Shown one piece after another: positions 16,056 to 25,042 of a stretch of 64,000 nt of DNA (position 1 is the first letter of the stretch; each line of letters begins with the position of its first letter). The stretch is taken from NCBI GenBank assembly GCA_031277855.1, contig JAITLO010000031.1, positions 1 through 64,000 of the forward strand. Reading direction: 5' to 3'. The position numbers and the translations under genes are program-made. Below the pieces are notes generated by a model that did not search any database, was not told where the DNA came from, and was given only the letters and a program-made list of their open reading frames with translations. The DNA comes from Acidovorax sp. GTDB lineage: Bacteria > Pseudomonadota > Gammaproteobacteria > Burkholderiales > Burkholderiaceae_C.

Positions 16056-18191
16056 TCAGAAGTCCAGCACGGCGCGCAGCACGGCCTGACGGCGCTCGCC
16101 CAGCGAGACATAGATGTCGCTGCCGGATGAGGCCACATAGGTTTTGTCGAACAGGTTTTTGATGTTCAGCTGCAGGCGCAGCGGGCGGCGGTTCCACTGC
16201 GTTTCGTAGGAGACAAAGGCGTCGGTGACGTTGTAGGCATCGTTGTCAAAACTGTTCTTGGTGTCACCCGCCCGCTTGCCCACATGGCGCAGGCCGGCAC
16301 CGGCGCGCCACAGGCCATTGCTGCTGTCACGCGCAAAGCTGTAGGCCGCAAACAGCGAGGCGCTGTGCCTTGCCACATTGGCCAGGCGATTGCCCTGGTA
16401 TTGCGGGTCGTTGCTGACCCAGGCGTCGGTGTAGGCGTAGCTGCCAATCAGCTGCCATTGGCGGCTGAGCTGGCCTGCAATGTCCAGCTCCAGCCCACGC
16501 GAGCGGGCGCCGCCCATGACGCGGGTGATGGTCTCGCCGTCGACCACATCCTTGCCCTGCACATTGCGTTTGCGTATGTCGTAGACAGCCGCCGTGGCGG
16601 TGATGCCGCGTGCCAGCTCCAGCTTGGCACCCAGCTCCCAGGACTTGGCCTGCTCTGGCGGCAGCGCGCCCACCAGCAGCGTGCCCACGCTGCTTTGCGG
16701 CTTGAAGGATTCGCTGTAGCTGCCATAGACAGACCAGCGCTGGTCAGGTTGCCACACCAGGCCTACACGGGGCACAAACTGCCAGCCGTTGGAGGCGCTG
16801 TTGACCTGGAAGGGACGGCCCTTGCCGGCTTCTTGCTTGTAGTGCAGCCAGCGGCCGCCGGCCTGGGCAATCCAATGCTCGCTCAGGCGGATGTTGTCCT
16901 GGAAGAACAGGGCTTGCTGGCGGATTTTGTCGCTTTGGTCGCTGTCGGCGGCACTGATGCTGGTGGAGTTGGGCATCTGGCCGTAGATCGGGTCGTAGAC
17001 GTTGAAGCCGCTGTTGTTGCGGCCCCGAATCAGGTCACGGCGGTAGATGTCGCTGTCCTCCAGGTCCAGGCCGGTGAGGATGTCGTGGCGCAGCCCGCCC
17101 CATTGCACATTGCCCTGCAGATTGAACTGGGCCACATGCTGCTGGCTCACGGCGCCGCGCGTGCCGTCGGGGCGGCGGGTGAGCACACCGGTCACGGGGT
17201 TGAGTGATACCGGCCGGGCCTGGTAGTCGTCGTAGCGGTTGCGGTTGTAGCTGTAGGTGGCGCCCAGCTTCCACTGCGGGCTCAGCGTGTGCTGGCCTTG
17301 CACGGTGAAAAAGTCCGAGTCGCCCAGCGTGCGGTTGTAGGCCTCGTCCAGGCGGCGGCGGGGGTCTATGTCCAGCGGCTTGCCCGTGCGCTTGTCGATG
17401 ACGGTGCCACGGTCAAAAGGCTGCTCGTAGTCGCTGTGTTCATAGGACACGCGCACATAGCTGTCGCGGCCATACCAGGCCAGCGAGGGGGCGATAACGG
17501 TCTGCTTGTTCACGCCAAAGTTGCGCCAGTAGTCGACGTTGCTGGTGTCGGCAATCAGGCGGTAGGCCAGGCCCTTGTCGCCCAGCGGGCCGGTCAGGTC
17601 CACGGAGGCACCGCCGCCGCCATAGCTGGAGACGCTGAGCCCGGCCTGGCCGGCAAATTCCAGCTGGGGTTTTTTGGTGACCATATTGATCACGCCGCCG
17701 GGGTCCATGCTGCCGTAGAGGATGGAGGACGGGCCCTTGAGCACTTCCACGCGGTCGGTGGTGTAGGTCAGATTGCGCGCCAGCACGGTGCGCACGCCGT
17801 CGCGCAGGATGGAGCCGTCGCGGTTGAAGCCAAAGCCGCGCTTGATCAGCGCGTCCTGCGTGCCGCCCAGGGTGTTGGCCTGGGTGATGCCGCTGACGTA
17901 GTACAGCGCCTCGTCAATATTGCGCACCTGCTGGTCTTGCAGCACCTGGGCGGGCACCACGGCCACGGCCTGGGGCAGATCGCGCAGGGCCGCATCGGTG
18001 CGGGTGGCCGTGGTGGCACGTTTGGGCTGGTAGCCGATCTCCTGGGCTTTTTCCTGGACGATGACCTCGGGCAGCAATGACTGCTGGCGGGTGTCGCTGT
18101 CCGTAGCGGCGGTGGTGGCTGTGGCTTGGGCGAGGGCGGGTAGGGCCAGGCAGGCGGCCAGACCCAGAAGGGGACGAGGGCAGAGGGTCAC
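16056..18191 (-). CDS. TonB-dependent siderophore receptor
   Basis: Outer-membrane ferric-siderophore receptor of the FhuA/FpvA branch, 711 aa. A signal peptide (about residues 1-22, ending in AQA) is followed by a possible TonB box (PEVIVQE), then the plug domain with TRTDAALRDLPQAVAVVP, YYVSGITQ, RGFGFNRDGSILRDGVR and VEVLKGPSSILYGSMDPGGVINMVTKKP. The beta-barrel ends in VLRAVLDF with a terminal Phe, the usual outer-membrane insertion signal. The SYSESFKPQ and EQAKSWELGAK segments are typical of the siderophore class. Ligand cannot be told. A weak Fur-like sequence lies at 18261-18283. No FecR/FecI pair is adjacent, and there is no N-terminal signalling domain. Confidence 0.93.
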   Translation of the reverse strand: MTLCPRPLLGLAACLALPALAQATATTAATDSDTRQQSLLPEVIVQEKAQEIGYQPKRATTATRTDAALRDLPQAVAVVPAQVLQDQQVRNIDEALYYVSGITQANTLGGTQDALIKRGFGFNRDGSILRDGVRTVLARNLTYTTDRVEVLKGPSSILYGSMDPGGVINMVTKKPQLEFAGQAGLSVSSYGGGGASVDLTGPLGDKGLAYRLIADTSNVDYWRNFGVNKQTVIAPSLAWYGRDSYVRVSYEHSDYEQPFDRGTVIDKRTGKPLDIDPRRRLDEAYNRTLGDSDFFTVQGQHTLSPQWKLGATYSYNRNRYDDYQARPVSLNPVTGVLTRRPDGTRGAVSQQHVAQFNLQGNVQWGGLRHDILTGLDLEDSDIYRRDLIRGRNNSGFNVYDPIYGQMPNSTSISAADSDQSDKIRQQALFFQDNIRLSEHWIAQAGGRWLHYKQEAGKGRPFQVNSASNGWQFVPRVGLVWQPDQRWSVYGSYSESFKPQSSVGTLLVGALPPEQAKSWELGAKLELARGITATAAVYDIRKRNVQGKDVVDGETITRVMGGARSRGLELDIAGQLSRQWQLIGSYAYTDAWVSNDPQYQGNRLANVARHSASLFAAYSFARDSSNGLWRAGAGLRHVGKRAGDTKNSFDNDAYNVTDAFVSYETQWNRRPLRLQLNIKNLFDKTYVASSGSDIYVSLGERRQAVLRAVLDF

Positions 18192-18260
18192 GATGGCGTG
18201 AGAAGAAGAGCGAACGCAAAGCGGTTTGCGTTGCTGTGAGCAGAGAATCTGCGGGGATGC

Positions 18261-18283
18261 GATTCTAAGTAGTTCTTATTTGC
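18261..18283. promoter_or_regulatory. weak Fur-box candidate upstream of TonB receptor
   Basis: On the minus strand this reads GCAAATAAGAACTACTTAGA then ATC, an A/T-rich imperfect dyad about 70-90 bases upstream of the receptor start. It resembles the repeated hexamers of Fur sites only partly. Confidence 0.3.
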
Positions 18284-18326
18284 TTTAAATCAAATATCAG
18301 CTGAAATAAGAGGCGTACAGATGTAA

Positions 18327-18354
18327 AAAAGGCTTGCATGAATGCAAGCCTTTT
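18327..18354 (-). terminator. intrinsic terminator of the DUF2501 gene
   Basis: GGCTTGCAT (18331-18339) and ATGCAAGCC (18342-18350) form a perfect 9-bp stem; on the minus strand it is followed by a T6 run. It lies 70 bases downstream of the DUF2501 stop. Confidence 0.8.
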
Positions 18355-18422
18355 GGGTTGTCAGCGCAATGTGCAAGCGCTTTGCCAGCTTCTCTTTCAG
18401 GAGCTAGAGATGAACAAAGTCC

Positions 18423-18929
18423 TTACAAAAAAGACTTGGCGTTGTCCAACACCATGTCGCAGGCTTTTTCCTTCAGATCGCCCTTGATCTTGTCCATATT
18501 GAAGCTCTTGCCGCCGTCGCCCTTGATCACGCCCATCAGGCCGTCTTTGTAGCCCTGGTCCTTGGGCTCTTCCTTTTTGCCCAGGCCGATCTTGCCCAGC
18601 AACTGGTCTTTCACCTGCGCGGCCTTGTTGGCGTTCAGGTAGTTGTTCTTCATGCAGTAGGTGATGACGCCGGCCGCATTGCTGGCCGTACCCGATCCGG
18701 CCATGCCGCCCAGCGCACCCAGGCCGCCCAGGCCACCGGCACTGCCGCCTGCGCCGCCCACCAGGCTGCCCAGACCGGAGCCGCTGCTTTCACTGGCCGC
18801 GCTGGTGCCGGAGCCGCCTCCCAGTTTGGAGGCGCTGTCGCGCAGCGTGTCGCTCAGACCGGCCTGGGCCGGCAGTGTGATGACGGCAAAGGCAGTGGTC
18901 AGCAAAGCAGAGGCCAAGCTTTTTTTCAT
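18423..18929 (-). CDS. DUF2501 (YjjA-like) exported protein
   Basis: Secreted or periplasmic protein of 168 aa. The signal peptide is MKKSLASALLTTAFAVITLPAQA, cleaved at about residue 23. A Gly/Ser-rich linker (about 38-80) leads to the conserved DUF2501 C-terminal domain, with GVITYCMKNNYLNAN, VKDQLLGKIG, YKDGLMGVIKG and LKEKACDMVLDNAKSFL, containing two Cys that may pair. AGGAAAGGA precedes the start at 18929. Family function is unknown. It is an isolated gene with its own terminator. Confidence 0.88.
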   Translation of the reverse strand: MKKSLASALLTTAFAVITLPAQAGLSDTLRDSASKLGGGSGTSAASESSGSGLGSLVGGAGGSAGGLGGLGALGGMAGSGTASNAAGVITYCMKNNYLNANKAAQVKDQLLGKIGLGKKEEPKDQGYKDGLMGVIKGDGGKSFNMDKIKGDLKEKACDMVLDNAKSFL

Positions 18930-19040
18930 GGGTGCATCCTTTCCTGTAAACCCTAAGTGGGCGAAGTTACACAAGGTAGCACACAACGGAAATGCCCCGA
19001 TTGCTTTGTGCAATGGGGTGGCCGTGGTGTGTGGGCCGCA

Positions 19041-20117
19041 TCAATCCAGGAAAGCGGCAACTTCTTCCGGTGTCAGATAGCGCTTGAACACCAGGTGCGG
19101 GTTTTGAGCGTCGTGGCAGGGGCTGTCAAAGCCCGACCAGTTGCGACGGCAGGCATCAGGCTGGTCCAGGGCGATCAGCACGCAGTGCCCCTGGCGGCGG
19201 GCGTTGTGGCGCAGCGGGGCCTCACCCCAGGCCCAGGCCAGGTCGTTGACCAGCTTGCCTTGGGCATAGGCCGTGGCTTGCAGCCAGGCAAAGGCGGCGC
19301 TGTCGGCGCCGTCACTATCGCCATCGCCATCGCTATCGCTGTGTGCGGTGGCGGGCAGCGTGATGCCCAGGGCCTGCTGGTGCTCGGCCATCAGCTGCTG
19401 CAGCAGCGAGAAAGTGTGGAAATTGTTGTTCACTCCATGGGCGCGCACCACCAGGCCCGTGCCCGTGGCGGGCAGTACCACCACCAGCTCGTCCTCATAG
19501 CTGATGCAGGCGGCCAGCCACAGAAAGTACAGCTGCTCAAAGGGCAGGCTGTCGTTGTCATACAGGCTGGCAATGTGCTCCTGCAGCGCATGGTCGGCCA
19601 GAAAGCGCTGGTGGTTGCCCTCGTCGCGCAGCACCATGGCCATCATGGGCAGGACCAGCAGCTCCACGGCCTCGAACAGCGCGTCGATGGTATCGGCCTC
19701 GGCACCAGCCAGGGCTTCTATGCGTGCCTGCGCGGTGGCCCAGGCCTGGGTGGCCTCGGGGTCGTCCTCGGCGTCTTCCGCTTCCACTTCGCGGGCGCAA
19801 TAGGGCGCCAGGCGTTCCAGCCAGCGCTGCATCAGCGTCAGGCCGCAGGGAAAGAGCAGCGTGGGGTCGGCGCCGCTTTCCACCAGCGAGCCACTCATCA
19901 AGGCCAGCAGCGAGGCCGGATAGGGCGGGAGCTCGGGCAGCAATTCGGCCAGGGCCTGCAGCACAGCGGCGCTGTACGCCGGGTCTTTGGCCTGGGCGTA
20001 GAGCGCGGACACAGGGGGCTGGGAAAAGAACTCGGCAGGCGTAGGCCGCTCTCCCGAGACGGGGGCGTGCAGCAGGCTCAGCAAATCGGGGGAGAGGGAC
20101 AAGGTCGGCGCAGACAT
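19041..20117 (-). CDS. conserved protein of unknown function
   Basis: A 358-residue acidic, mostly helical, probably cytosolic protein; I do not recognise a family. The middle (about 155-235) has a relatively conserved-looking core with DTIDALFEAVELLVLPMMA, NHQRFLADHALQEHIASLY, and ISYEDELVVVLP. A Ser/Asp/Gly run of about 16 residues near residue 260 comes from an imperfect 6-base tandem repeat (19317-19342), which could vary in length without breaking frame. The C-terminus HLVFKRYLTPEEVAAFLD is distinctive. It lies downstream of the DUF4136-like lipoprotein gene but is separated from it by a terminator, so it probably has its own promoter. Confidence 0.7.
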   Translation of the reverse strand: MSAPTLSLSPDLLSLLHAPVSGERPTPAEFFSQPPVSALYAQAKDPAYSAAVLQALAELLPELPPYPASLLALMSGSLVESGADPTLLFPCGLTLMQRWLERLAPYCAREVEAEDAEDDPEATQAWATAQARIEALAGAEADTIDALFEAVELLVLPMMAMVLRDEGNHQRFLADHALQEHIASLYDNDSLPFEQLYFLWLAACISYEDELVVVLPATGTGLVVRAHGVNNNFHTFSLLQQLMAEHQQALGITLPATAHSDSDGDGDSDGADSAAFAWLQATAYAQGKLVNDLAWAWGEAPLRHNARRQGHCVLIALDQPDACRRNWSGFDSPCHDAQNPHLVFKRYLTPEEVAAFLD

Positions 20118-20135
20118 GGTGGATGTGGTGGCGTG

Positions 20136-20157
20136 AAAAAGGCCTGCATTGCAGGCC
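20136..20157 (-). terminator. intrinsic terminator after lipoprotein gene
   Basis: GGCCTGCA (20141-20148) pairs with TGCAGGCC (20150-20157); read on the minus strand the hairpin is followed by T5. It lies 36 bases beyond the stop of the lipoprotein gene at 20194. Confidence 0.75.
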
Positions 20158-20193
20158 CTGAAGGCGGTGGCCGCTGGCGGCCGAGCTCCCGCT

Positions 20194-20952
20194 TTACTTG
20201 GGAACGGCGGGTGCAGCAGCGGGTGCAGGTGCTGGCAGAGAGGTGCCAGGGCTGGGCGCGGGGGCCGCAGGCTGGGTCTTGCCGGTGCTGGTGGCGCCGC
20301 TTGCCGCAGCCCCCGGAGCCTGGTCGGCCGGCAGCTGCTGGATGGTGGCGCGCACGGCGCGGTGGCCTTGGGGCGGGTGGGGGAAGCCGCTCAGGGCCGC
20401 ATCGAACAGGACTTTGTAGATCACGCGGTCATCGGTCCAGACCTCGTCGTAGGCGGCCGAGGTTTCATAGACGATTTGCTGGGTCTGCTGGTCGCGCATC
20501 ACCAGTTTGACGGAGCGGTAATACACCATGGGTGGCACGTCCATCCAGCTCATGCCAAAGCCGCCGCCCCAGCGGCCGCCATAGCCCATGCCCCAGCCCC
20601 ACATCGGGCCAGGGGGGCCGTAATAGGGCCAGTTGCTGGCGCGGCCATAGCTGGCGGCGGCCATGATCTGGATGACCAGCTTGGCCTTGCCCGGGGCTTC
20701 GTCCCGCGTCAGGCCCACATGCTGCAGCGCCTGCTCGGCCTGTTGTTCCACCATGGCCCAGCTTTGCTGCTGGGTCATGGAGGGCAGCAGCTCCAGGCGG
20801 TAGGTGGGGGGCGTGGGCAGTTGGGCCAGCGTGGAGTAGCTGGTGACTTCGCTGGTGATGGTGCGTGGGCCGCTGGCGCAGCCGGCCAGCACCAGGGCGG
20901 TGGCGCTGGCAACGGCCAGGGTCAGGCGGCGAATCCAGAGGTGGTGCGGCAT
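20194..20952 (-). CDS. DUF4136-like lipoprotein
   Basis: Envelope lipoprotein of 252 aa. The N-terminus RRLTLAVASATALVLAGCAS has a clear lipobox (LAGC, Cys25). The body resembles DUF4136 proteins, with TYRLELLPSM, AMVEQQAEQALQHVGLTRDE, KLVIQIMAAASYG, a Trp/Gly/Met-rich segment (about 117-145), and LVMRDQQTQQIVYETSAAYDEVW. The C-terminal 45 residues are a low-complexity Pro/Ala tail ending in AVPK. Residue 2 after the lipid Cys is Ala, so outer-membrane sorting is expected. Function of the family is unknown. Confidence 0.8.
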   Translation of the reverse strand: MPHHLWIRRLTLAVASATALVLAGCASGPRTITSEVTSYSTLAQLPTPPTYRLELLPSMTQQQSWAMVEQQAEQALQHVGLTRDEAPGKAKLVIQIMAAASYGRASNWPYYGPPGPMWGWGMGYGGRWGGGFGMSWMDVPPMVYYRSVKLVMRDQQTQQIVYETSAAYDEVWTDDRVIYKVLFDAALSGFPHPPQGHRAVRATIQQLPADQAPGAAASGATSTGKTQPAAPAPSPGTSLPAPAPAAAPAVPK

Positions 20953-21060
20953 ATTGTTCTCCCGTCGGGCGGCCGCGCGGCGCGGCCTTGCATGACATTG
21001 TGACCAGATTCCGCTGGCACAAGTTCCGGCAAGGCGGTCGTATTCAGACCGTTCACGTAA

Positions 21061-21083
21061 AAAAGCCCCGCAGTGCGGGGCTT
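21061..21083 (-). terminator. intrinsic terminator after ttcA
   Basis: AAGCCCCGCA (21063-21072) and TGCGGGGCTT (21074-21083) form a perfect 10-bp stem, with a T-run on the minus strand. It is 26 bases past the ttcA stop. Confidence 0.85.
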
Positions 21084-21108
21084 GGGAAGGCGACAGGATT
21101 GCCCGGGC

Positions 21109-22080
21109 TCAGCCCAGTTGCACCACTTGCACGCCACCGGGCAGGGTGGGCGCTGTGGGCAGCTCTTCGTGGTCGAAGGCCGTATCGCCATTGGGGTCGG
21201 CAATGCCGGTGGCCTTGGCGTTTTTGAAGTCCTGCAGATTGGGGTCCATCATGTGCGTGGTCACGATATGGCCCATGGCGCGGAACATGCTCTCGATGCG
21301 GCCGGGGAACTTCTTGTCCCACTCGCGCAGCATCTCTCCCACGGCCACGCGCTGCAGGCCGTCCTGGCTGCCGCAGAGGTTGCAGGGGATGATGGGGAAG
21401 TTCTGGTACTGGGCCCAGCGGGTGGTGTCCTTCTCGGTCACATAGGCCATGGGGCGGATCACCACATGCTTGCCGTCGTCGCTGACCAGCTTGGGCGGCA
21501 TGCCCTTCATGCGGCCGCCGTAGAACATGTTCAGCATCAGCGTCTGCACAATGTCGTCGCGGTGGTGGCCCAGGGCCACCTTGGTGCAGCCCAGCTCGTC
21601 GGCCACCTTGTACAAGATGGCGCGGCGCAGGCGCGAGCACAGGCCGCAGGTGGTCTTGCCCTCGGGCACCACGCGCTTGACCACGCTGTAGGTGTCCTGG
21701 GTTTCGATGTGGTAGTCCACGCCGATGCTCTTGAAGTACTCGGGCAGGATGTGGTCGGGGAAACCGGGCTGCTTTTGGTCCAGGTTCACGGCCACCAGGC
21801 TGAACTTCACCGGCGCGCGCTTTTGCAGCTTGCGCAGAATGTCCAGCAGGGTGTAGCTGTCCTTGCCGCCGGACATGCAGACCATGATCTTGTCGCCCTC
21901 TTCAATCATGTTGAAGTCGACGATGGCCTTGCCCACCTCGCGGCACAGGCGCTTCTCGAGCTTGATCTGCTCGCGCTCGATCTTGATCTTGCCGGGCTTG
22001 GCTTCGGTTGCAGCATCGGCCGGAGCGGCAGCGTCGGCCACGTCTTCGGCAATCCAGGGGTTGTCAGTCACAGCGTTCAT
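21109..22080 (-). CDS. ttcA: tRNA 2-thiocytidine(32) synthetase TtcA
   Basis: ATP-dependent tRNA thiolase that makes 2-thiocytidine at position 32 using an iron-sulfur cluster. The PP-loop [14 protein letters not shown] and the two cluster-binding motifs CGLCSRLRR and CNLCGSQ are all present, as is [19 protein letters not shown]. About 323 aa, slightly longer than the E. coli protein (311) because of an acidic N-terminal extension. Start 22080 follows a GGTGAG ribosome site; 22092 is possible and would overlap folB. It is the last gene of a cluster with two folB-like genes and folM, an arrangement I regard as conserved in Burkholderiales without clear functional reason. Confidence 0.95.
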   Translation of the reverse strand: MNAVTDNPWIAEDVADAAAPADAATEAKPGKIKIEREQIKLEKRLCREVGKAIVDFNMIEEGDKIMVCMSGGKDSYTLLDILRKLQKRAPVKFSLVAVNLDQKQPGFPDHILPEYFKSIGVDYHIETQDTYSVVKRVVPEGKTTCGLCSRLRRAILYKVADELGCTKVALGHHRDDIVQTLMLNMFYGGRMKGMPPKLVSDDGKHVVIRPMAYVTEKDTTRWAQYQNFPIIPCNLCGSQDGLQRVAVGEMLREWDKKFPGRIESMFRAMGHIVTTHMMDPNLQDFKNAKATGIADPNGDTAFDHEELPTAPTLPGGVQVVQLG

Positions 22081-22085
22081 GGGGC

Positions 22086-22460
22086 TCACCATTGTCCGGT
22101 TTCGACGCGAATGGCCACTTCGCAGTCGTCAAAAATTTCCAGTTTCGCGATTTTCACGCGCACGCCCAGCACGCCGGGCAGCTGCATCAGGCGCTGGGCC
22201 AGCTTGCCGATCAGGCTTTCCAGCAGGTTCATGTGCTCGGCCGTGCATTCGTCGATGATGATCTGGCGCACCTTGCGGTAGTCCAGCACATGGGTGATGT
22301 CGTCATCCTGCGGGCGCAGCGGCTGCGGGCCCAGGTTCATCTCCGCGTCCACCAAAATCGGCTGGGGCGCGGTTTTTTCATGGGCCAGGATGCCCAGGTT
22401 GGCGTCAAAGCGCAGACCGGTGAGGGTCAGCGTCTGGCTGCCTTTCGCAGCAGGGTTCAT
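22086..22460 (-). CDS. folB: dihydroneopterin aldolase FolB (paralogue 1)
   Basis: Folate-pathway aldolase/epimerase fold, 124 aa. Recognisable parts are [19 protein letters not shown], the substrate-site region [15 protein letters not shown], the conserved Glu/Lys area [15 protein letters not shown], and [21 protein letters not shown]. Its start overlaps the stop of the adjacent FolB-like gene by ATGA (22457-22460). Two FolB-like proteins made from one message suggests one acts on tetrahydromonapterin or another pterin rather than folate itself; which is which cannot be told from sequence. Confidence 0.88.
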   Translation of the reverse strand: MNPAAKGSQTLTLTGLRFDANLGILAHEKTAPQPILVDAEMNLGPQPLRPQDDDITHVLDYRKVRQIIIDECTAEHMNLLESLIGKLAQRLMQLPGVLGVRVKIAKLEIFDDCEVAIRVETGQW

Positions 22461-22912
22461 GGTTGTGCGTCAGATAAAAGCACTGTGGCGTCGGGGCGCA
22501 GACGGAATGTCTCCACACCCACGGCCTCGCAGTCGGGGTATACATCGGGCTTGCTGGTGGCCACGCGGGCGGCCACCACGCCGGGGTTGGCCAGCAGCGC
22601 ATCCAAAATGGCATCGCCCAGGGTTTCCTGCAGGCCGATATGGCCGGCGGCCACGGCCTGGTGCACCACCTGGCGCACAAAGTCGTAATCCACCACCTCG
22701 TCCAGCGCATCGCGCTGCGGCGTGCTGGCGGCCAGCGGCACATACAGATCAATGTCCAGCCGCAGCCGCTGGGGAGCGGCGCGCTCGAAACCATGGATGC
22801 CTATGGAAGCCTGCACCTGCAGGCCGCGCAGAAACAGCCGGCGGCATTTTGCCAGCAAGGCGGCAGTTGCGTGCGGGAGCGGGTCAATCGGGTGCATGGG
22901 TATCCAGGGCAA
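22457..22912 (-). CDS. dihydroneopterin aldolase-like protein (paralogue 2)
   Basis: A second FolB-fold protein, 151 aa from 22912 (or 146 aa from ATG 22897). It has LFLRGLQVQASIGIHGFER, RLRLDIDLYVPL, VVDYDFVRQVVHQAV and LQETLGDAILDALLANPGVVAARVATSKPDVYPDCEAVGVE, which align along the whole of the FolB fold with paralogue 1. The length is a little above the family norm because of an N-terminal helix. It is translationally coupled to folB by ATGA overlap and lies 45 bases downstream of folM. Confidence 0.85.
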   Translation of the reverse strand: MPWIPMHPIDPLPHATAALLAKCRRLFLRGLQVQASIGIHGFERAAPQRLRLDIDLYVPLAASTPQRDALDEVVDYDFVRQVVHQAVAAGHIGLQETLGDAILDALLANPGVVAARVATSKPDVYPDCEAVGVETFRLRPDATVLLSDAQP

Positions 22913-22957
22913 AAAAGGCCAAAAAAGCCAAACAAAGGGGGAAAGCGGCGTGCCGGC

Positions 22958-23752
22958 TCAGGTGGCGGGTGCGTCCCCGGCCAGAAACATCACATCGCGC
23001 GCCAGCGGGACCAGGTGCTGGCCATTGTCCACATTCAGCGTGCAGCCGGTAATGGCCGGGTTTTCGGCCAGAAACACGCCGCTGCGGGCCACATCGGCGG
23101 CCTCCAGCGGGCGGCGCAGCAGGTTGACGCGGGCAGCGTTTTGGTAATTGGCATCGCTTTGCGGGCCGCTGGGGTACATCAGCCCCGGCGAGATGCCCAC
23201 CACCCGCAGGACCGGCGCCAGGGCCTGGGCCTGCAGGGCCACGGCCCGCTCCAGCGCCAGCTTGGACAGGGTGTAGGAAAAATAATCGGGGTTGAGGTTG
23301 TGCACCTTCTGGTCCAGCACATGGATGGCTACAGGACTGTGGTTGCCCTGCAGCGGGGTCTGCGCCAGGCGATGGGCCCATTCGGAAGCCAGTGCCAGCG
23401 GAGCCAGGGTGTTGGTGTGCAGCTGGTGGTCGACCTTGGCCCAGTCCTGGTGAAAGTCCTGTGCGCTGTCGGGCTCGAAGGTGGAGGCGCTGTTGAGCAG
23501 GGCCGTGGGCAAGGTGGCAGTGGCGGCGGTGAAGGCGTCCAGCAGGCCGGGCAGGGCCTGGCGGTCGGCCAGGTCGGCCTGCAGCGCCACGGCCTGCACG
23601 CCCAGGGCGCGCAGCTCGGTGCAGGTGGCCGTGGCCGCGTCGGCGCTGTGGCGGTAGTGGCAGGCCACGTTCCAGCCGGCGCGGGCAAAGGCCAGACAGA
23701 ATTCGCGGCCCAGGCGCAGGCCGCCGCCGGTGATCAAAACCCAGGGTGTCAT
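22958..23752 (-). CDS. FolM-like pteridine reductase (SDR family)
   Basis: Short-chain dehydrogenase of 264 aa, with the NADP-binding motif TGGGLRLGREFCLAFARAGW at the N-terminus, NSASTFEPD replacing the usual NNAG motif, and the active-site pattern YSYTLSK (Tyr/Lys as YxxxK form, here YTLSK). FolM/PTR1 proteins reduce dihydromonapterin or dihydrofolate and carry the TGGGxRxG and NSAS variants seen here. Position beside two FolB genes supports a pterin role. Start 23752 (MTPWVLIT) puts the dinucleotide motif at the correct distance; 23758 is equally possible. Confidence 0.87.
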   Translation of the reverse strand: MTPWVLITGGGLRLGREFCLAFARAGWNVACHYRHSADAATATCTELRALGVQAVALQADLADRQALPGLLDAFTAATATLPTALLNSASTFEPDSAQDFHQDWAKVDHQLHTNTLAPLALASEWAHRLAQTPLQGNHSPVAIHVLDQKVHNLNPDYFSYTLSKLALERAVALQAQALAPVLRVVGISPGLMYPSGPQSDANYQNAARVNLLRRPLEAADVARSGVFLAENPAITGCTLNVDNGQHLVPLARDVMFLAGDAPAT

Positions 23753-23912
23753 GTACATCGCACAGCAGTGGAAAAAGGCGGCGCCGGGGCAGACGCCCTG
23801 GGGCCGGATGGGGCCTCCAGCTTGCGGCCCGGCCGGGTGGGCTGGCAGCGGCGACAATCCGGGGATTGCACAGGGCGCCGGCAGCGGCGGGCGGCCGAGA
23901 GAAAGCGACAAG

Positions 23913-25025
23913 ATGGAAAGCTCTGAAAGTTTACCGGGCGCACTGACGTCCCACATCCAGCAGGCCATTGCCGCACAGGGAGGCTGGCTGCCTTTTGACC
24001 GCTTTATGGCGCTGGCGCTGTACCAGCCCGGCCTGGGCTATTACGCCAATGACAGGGCCAAGTTCGGCCAGATGCCCCAGTCCGGCAGCGACTTTGTGAC
24101 CGCGCCCGAGCTGTCACCCGTATTTGGCCAGTTGCTGGCCGTGCAGCTGGCCGAGGCCTTGGCGCGCACAGGGACCGACGAGGTCTGGGAGTTCGGCGCC
24201 GGCACCGGGGCACTGGCGCTGCAACTGCTGCAGGCGCTGCAAGCGCTGGGCGTGCAGATTCGCCGTTACACCATCGTCGACCTGTCGGGCACGCTGCGCG
24301 CGCGCCAGCAGGCCACCCTTTCCGAGTTTGCCGGCCTGGTGCACTGGGTGGACCAGTTGCCTGCGCAATTCAGCGGCGTGGTGGTAGGCAACGAGGTGCT
24401 GGACGCCATGCCAGTGCAGCTGCTACAGCGCAGCCAGGGCCGCTGGCATGAGCGCGGTGTGGTGGCCGAAGGCGCGGGCTTTGCCTGGCAGGACCGGTTG
24501 AGCGATCTGCGCCCGCCCATGGAGATTGAGGGCGAGCACGACTATCTGACCGAGATTCACCCCCAGGGCGAGGCCTTTATCCGCACCCTGGGCGAACGCC
24601 TGGCGCGCGGCGCGGCCTTTTTCATCGACTACGGCTTTGGCGAGTCGGAGTACTACCACCCCCAGCGCCATATGGGCACGCTGGTGTGCCACTACCAGCA
24701 CCAGGTGGACAGCGACCCCTTGGACAAAGTGGGGCTCAAGGACATCACCGCCCACGTCAACTTCACCGGCACGGCCGTGGCCGCCCAGGACGCGGGCTTT
24801 GAGCTGCTGGGTTACACCACCCAGGCGCATTTCCTCATCAACTGCGGGCTGCAGCAAAAACTGGAGCAGCTCACGCTGGCCCAGCGCGCCCCAGTGCTCA
24901 AATTGATGCTGGAGCACGAAATGGGCGAGCTGTTCAAGGTGATAGGCCTGGTCAAGGGCGTGGAGGACTGGGAAGCCTGGAATGCCTGCGGCTTTGCCCA
25001 GGGCGACCGCATGCACCGGCTCTGA
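23913..25025 (+). CDS. MidA/NDUFAF7-like SAM-dependent methyltransferase (DUF185)
   Basis: A 370-residue class I methyltransferase of the DUF185 family, whose mitochondrial member NDUFAF7 methylates a complex I subunit arginine. Motifs are FDRFMALALYQPGLGYYAND, KFGQMPQSGSDFVTAPELSPVFGQLLA, the SAM site EFGAGTGALALQLL, VVGNEVLDAMPVQLL and FIDYGFGESEYYHPQR. All are characteristic of the family. The start at 23913 was chosen over the long upstream frame, which is antisense to folM. The stop lies within an 11-base tandem duplication (25018-25039). The bacterial substrate is unknown. Confidence 0.9.
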   Translation: MESSESLPGALTSHIQQAIAAQGGWLPFDRFMALALYQPGLGYYANDRAKFGQMPQSGSDFVTAPELSPVFGQLLAVQLAEALARTGTDEVWEFGAGTGALALQLLQALQALGVQIRRYTIVDLSGTLRARQQATLSEFAGLVHWVDQLPAQFSGVVVGNEVLDAMPVQLLQRSQGRWHERGVVAEGAGFAWQDRLSDLRPPMEIEGEHDYLTEIHPQGEAFIRTLGERLARGAAFFIDYGFGESEYYHPQRHMGTLVCHYQHQVDSDPLDKVGLKDITAHVNFTGTAVAAQDAGFELLGYTTQAHFLINCGLQQKLEQLTLAQRAPVLKLMLEHEMGELFKVIGLVKGVEDWEAWNACGFAQGDRMHRL

Positions 25026-25042
25026 CCAGGCTCTGACCAGGT

